A stretch of DNA of 7,246 nt from Endomicrobium sp. (GTDB lineage: Bacteria > Elusimicrobiota > Endomicrobiia > Endomicrobiales > Endomicrobiaceae), in NCBI GenBank assembly GCA_031273645.1, contig JAISRM010000143.1, forward strand, positions 1 to 7,246. Reading direction: 5' to 3'. Both the position numbers and the translations under genes were made by a program. Of the stretch, positions 5,299 through 7,246 are shown in pieces (positions within the stretch are counted from its first letter, which is position 1; each line of letters opens with the position of its first letter). The notes beneath the pieces were generated by a model that was not told the origin of the DNA, ran no database searches, and saw nothing but the letters and a program-made list of their open reading frames with translations.

Positions 5299-5829
5299 TT
5301 AAAGTATTATTACTCTGTCTTGTCCGTCCATTTCTTTGCATTCTACTTTTACTTTTCCGTCGATAACGCTCTTAAATCCTGTATATCCCGCTTCTATGGG
5401 AAGCTCTCTGTGTCCTCTGTCTATCAGCACCGCAAGCTGTATGCATTTAGGCCTGCCAAAATGCATCAGCACGTCAAGAGCGGCGCGAACCGTTCTTCCC
5501 GTATATAATACGTCATCGACAAGGATTATCTTTTTTTTGCTTATGTCAAAAGGTATGAGGGTGTCTTTAATTACCGGCATGTCCGCGCCGAAATTGTCGA
5601 GATCGTCTCTGTACAAAGTAATGTCAAGAGTTCCAAACGGAATATCGCGCTCGTCAATTGCCGCAAGCTTTGCAAGGCCGGCAAGAAGCCTTTTTGCAAC
5701 GCACACGCCTTTATGTTGAATGCCTACGACGGCAATATCTGCGATATTTTTATTTTTTTCAAAAATATCTTTTGAAAGCGTTTCAACCGCTTTTTGAAAA
5801 CCGTTTGAATCAAGTATTATTTCAGACAT
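5299..5829 (-). CDS. pyrR: PyrR, bifunctional pyr operon regulator / uracil phosphoribosyltransferase
   Basis: PyrR binds UMP and pyr mRNA, causing attenuation of pyrimidine genes, and many members have weak uracil phosphoribosyltransferase activity. The 176 residues are close to the 180 typical of the family. The PRPP-binding signature IILVDDVLYTGRT is at 101-113, LYRDD at 72-76 matches the family's conserved segment, and the segment from GIQHKG (36-41) onward is typical of the family. The position immediately before pyrB-pyrC fits its role. The ATG follows AAAGGAAATACA, a good ribosome binding site. Unusually, it is inside a longer operon: purE ends only 48 nt upstream, leaving little room for a full leader with terminator and antiterminator, so control may act at a leader beyond the window, on translation, or at another locus. 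Confidence 0.95.
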   Translation of the reverse strand: MSEIILDSNGFQKAVETLSKDIFEKNKNIADIAVVGIQHKGVCVAKRLLAGLAKLAAIDERDIPFGTLDITLYRDDLDNFGADMPVIKDTLIPFDISKKKIILVDDVLYTGRTVRAALDVLMHFGRPKCIQLAVLIDRGHRELPIEAGYTGFKSVIDGKVKVECKEMDGQDRVIIL

Positions 5830-5859
5830 TGTATTTCCTTTAACCGCGCCTTATAAATG

Positions 5860-5879
5860 AAATTTCCGCTGTGAAATTT
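5860..5879 (-). promoter_or_regulatory. Hairpin at the purE stop, upstream of pyrR
   Basis: The minus strand reads AAATTTC (5879-5873), loop ACAGCG, GAAATTT (5866-5860): a perfect 7-bp, AT-rich stem overlapping the end of purE. The segment CAGCGG agrees with five of six positions of the PyrR loop motif CNGNGA as recalled, but the pairing register and flanking stem do not fit that motif well. It may be chance in AT-rich DNA. Confidence 0.3.
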
Positions 5880-6423
5880 AAATATTTTTACCGCTTTTTA
5901 AACCTTCTAAATATTTTTCTATGCCTTCCTGCTGAAGTCTTATATCTTCTTTAATTACCGACTGCGCCTGACTTGATTTATAAACCGTAAGCTTATCTTT
6001 CAAATTATCGTCTGATAAAGCCATTATGCGCGCGGCAAGGACGGCTGCGTTTACGGCTCCGGCTTTGCCTATAGAGACCGCTGCGACCGGCACGCCTTTT
6101 GGCATTTGAACTGTGGAAAACAAAGCGTCCATGCTTGCAAGATTTTTGTTTTCCATAGGAACGCCTATGACGGGAAGATCAGTTTCTGCTGCAATAACAC
6201 CCGCAAGAGCCGCAGACATTCCCGCGCCGGCAATAAAAACTTTAGCTCCCGCGCTTTCGGCGACTTTCACGCATTGTTTTAAATGCTCGCAAGTTCTATG
6301 GGCGGAAGCTATATTCACGCTGTAAGAAATCTCAAATTCTTTTAAAATTTTCACGCTCTCGTTTATAACCGGCAAGTCTGAAGCAGAACCTACGATTATT
6401 GCGACGTCAATTTTATTTTCCAT
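5878..6423 (-). CDS. purE: PurE, N5-carboxyaminoimidazole ribonucleotide mutase-like, with an altered active-site loop
   Basis: PurE (EC 5.4.99.18 in the class I form) converts N5-CAIR to CAIR in purine synthesis. The 181 residues are slightly longer than the usual 160-175. Visible signatures are VGSASDLPV (11-19), the catalytic-His segment SAHRT (40-44, H42), AGAG (65-68), LPVIGVP (83-89), STVQMPKGVPV (103-113) and GKAGAVNAAVLAA (119-131). Overall this is class I-like. The loop usually written GGAAHLPG in class I enzymes reads GMSAALAG here (68-75), so the second active-site histidine (H75 in E. coli numbering) is Ala72. The GMSAAL wording also recalls LarB-type and divergent PurE-like proteins. 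The ATG is preceded by GAGGGG 5 nt upstream, and the gene overlaps the end of purD by 11 nt. A PurK partner is not in view. Confidence 0.93.
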   Translation of the reverse strand: MENKIDVAIIVGSASDLPVINESVKILKEFEISYSVNIASAHRTCEHLKQCVKVAESAGAKVFIAGAGMSAALAGVIAAETDLPVIGVPMENKNLASMDALFSTVQMPKGVPVAAVSIGKAGAVNAAVLAARIMALSDDNLKDKLTVYKSSQAQSVIKEDIRLQQEGIEKYLEGLKSGKNI

Positions 6424-7246
6424 TTAAACCCCTCAATGCTTTTTGGGCGATGTCTTTGCGGTAATGCATATTTTTGAACGATATCAAACCCGCTTTTAAA
6501 TAAACTTTATCAATTGCCGACTTTATATCTGCGCCAAGAGAAGTTACGGTTAAAACGCGGCCGCCGGAAGTTATGTACTTTTGAGAAGCTGACTGCGCAG
6601 CCGCAGTTAAACTTTCTGACAGAGTTAAAAGAATCGTTTCTTTGTTTTCAGGAACTTGAGCTAAAGCGGTTCCTGCATGAAATACTACGGATTCTGCGCC
6701 GTATATACTTTCAAAGTTATCAAGACCGCTTATCTCAAAACCCTTTTCAAACTTTCCGGGATAGCCGCCGGAAGCAAGAACGACGCAGACGGCAAACTCT
6801 TTTTTCCATTTAATTTCAATTTCAGATAATTTTTTATTTAAAATCGCATTGCAAATATCGGACAAATCGGTTTCTAAAAGAGGCAAAACGACCTGCGTTT
6901 CAGGGTCGCCGAAACGACAGTTAAACTCTAACACAAAAGGCGCGCCGACATTCATAATGACGCCTATGTATAAAACGCCTTTATAATCAAGATTCTCCGA
7001 GCGCATTGCGGCGATAACTTTTTTTACTATCGTTTCTTCAACTTTTTTAGTAAGAACGTCCGTCGCCAAAGGCGCCGGAGCATAAGCTCCCATGCCGCCC
7101 GTATTTAAACCTTCGTCGTTATCGTTTGCCCTTTTATGATCTTGCGCCGCCGGCATTAAAGAATAAGAAATACCGTCGGTAAACACAAGATAAGACAGTT
7201 CCTGTCCGTCGATAAATTCTTCTATTACGACGCTTGTTCCCGCAAC
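6413..7246 (-). CDS. purD: Phosphoribosylamine-glycine ligase (GAR synthetase), 5' end outside window
   Basis: PurD (EC 6.3.4.13) joins 5-phosphoribosylamine to glycine using ATP, the second step of purine synthesis. The frame stays open to the right edge, so the internal GTG at 7186 is not the start; 277 C-terminal residues are present and roughly 145-150 are missing from a typical ~420-residue protein. The visible part starts with VAGTSVVIEEFIDGQELSY of the ATP-grasp domain, then AAQDHKRANDNDEGLNTGGM and GAYAPAP, and the metal-binding LEFNCRFGDPETQ, followed by the C-terminal domain ending ALRGLNGK. All these are standard PurD signatures. The stop codon lies inside the purE start region, indicating translational coupling. 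The operon promoter is beyond the window. Confidence 0.97.
   Translation of the reverse strand, partial: VAGTSVVIEEFIDGQELSYLVFTDGISYSLMPAAQDHKRANDNDEGLNTGGMGAYAPAPLATDVLTKKVEETIVKKVIAAMRSENLDYKGVLYIGVIMNVGAPFVLEFNCRFGDPETQVVLPLLETDLSDICNAILNKKLSEIEIKWKKEFAVCVVLASGGYPGKFEKGFEISGLDNFESIYGAESVVFHAGTALAQVPENKETILLTLSESLTAAAQSASQKYITSGGRVLTVTSLGADIKSAIDKVYLKAGLISFKNMHYRKDIAQKALRGLNGK

Noticed and set aside
7184..7186. GTG at 7186 as the purD start
   Set aside because: Upstream codons encode the conserved VVIEEFIDGQELSY segment of PurD, so the true start is outside the window.

Overview
The window is AT-rich bacterial DNA. One strand carries almost everything recognisable: a minus-strand nucleotide-biosynthesis operon, purD-purE-pyrR-pyrB-pyrC, covers positions 7246 down to 3056, and a minus-strand HerA-like ATPase gene lies downstream at 2431-770. 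A single plus-strand gene fragment enters from the left edge (2-301). The taxon cannot be fixed from sequence alone. PyrR next to pyrB and a class I (PyrC-type) dihydroorotase gene occurs in several phyla (Firmicutes, Thermotogae, Deinococcus-Thermus and others). The AT-rich coding style together with abundant short palindromes would fit a host such as Elusimicrobiota, but that is a weak guess.

Region by region: 2-301 is the C-terminal end of a probable FkbM/glycan-type methyltransferase-like protein. 302-769 has no credible gene and is filled with hairpin-forming repeats. 770-2431 is the HerA/DUF87-type hexameric DNA-translocase-like ATPase with intact Walker motifs and no NurA partner in view. 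2432-3055 is again gene-free and holds a dense array of the same repeats. 3056-7246 is the operon: pyrB and pyrC overlap by 4 nt, purD and purE overlap by 11 nt, and the gaps on either side of pyrR are under 50 nt.

The five operon genes join the two nucleotide pathways. PurD and PurE supply early and middle steps of IMP synthesis. PyrB and PyrC make dihydroorotate from carbamoyl phosphate and aspartate. PyrR is the UMP-sensing RNA-binding regulator of pyr genes. The operon promoter and the first part of purD lie beyond the right edge.

The most unusual content is the non-coding repeat system on both sides of the HerA-like gene. It is built from two small hairpins, A (CAGAC-GAA-GTCTG) and B (CCCGT-TTTC-ACGGG), often directly abutting as A-B. 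The stems vary by compensatory base changes while the loops stay fixed. On the minus strand the B loop reads GAAA (a GNRA tetraloop) and hairpin A is followed by TTTT, so the composite looks like a tandem terminator for the minus-strand transcripts. Longer repeats, one direct pair and one inverted pair, also bracket the HerA-like gene. No transposase, CRISPR array, tRNA or rRNA was seen.
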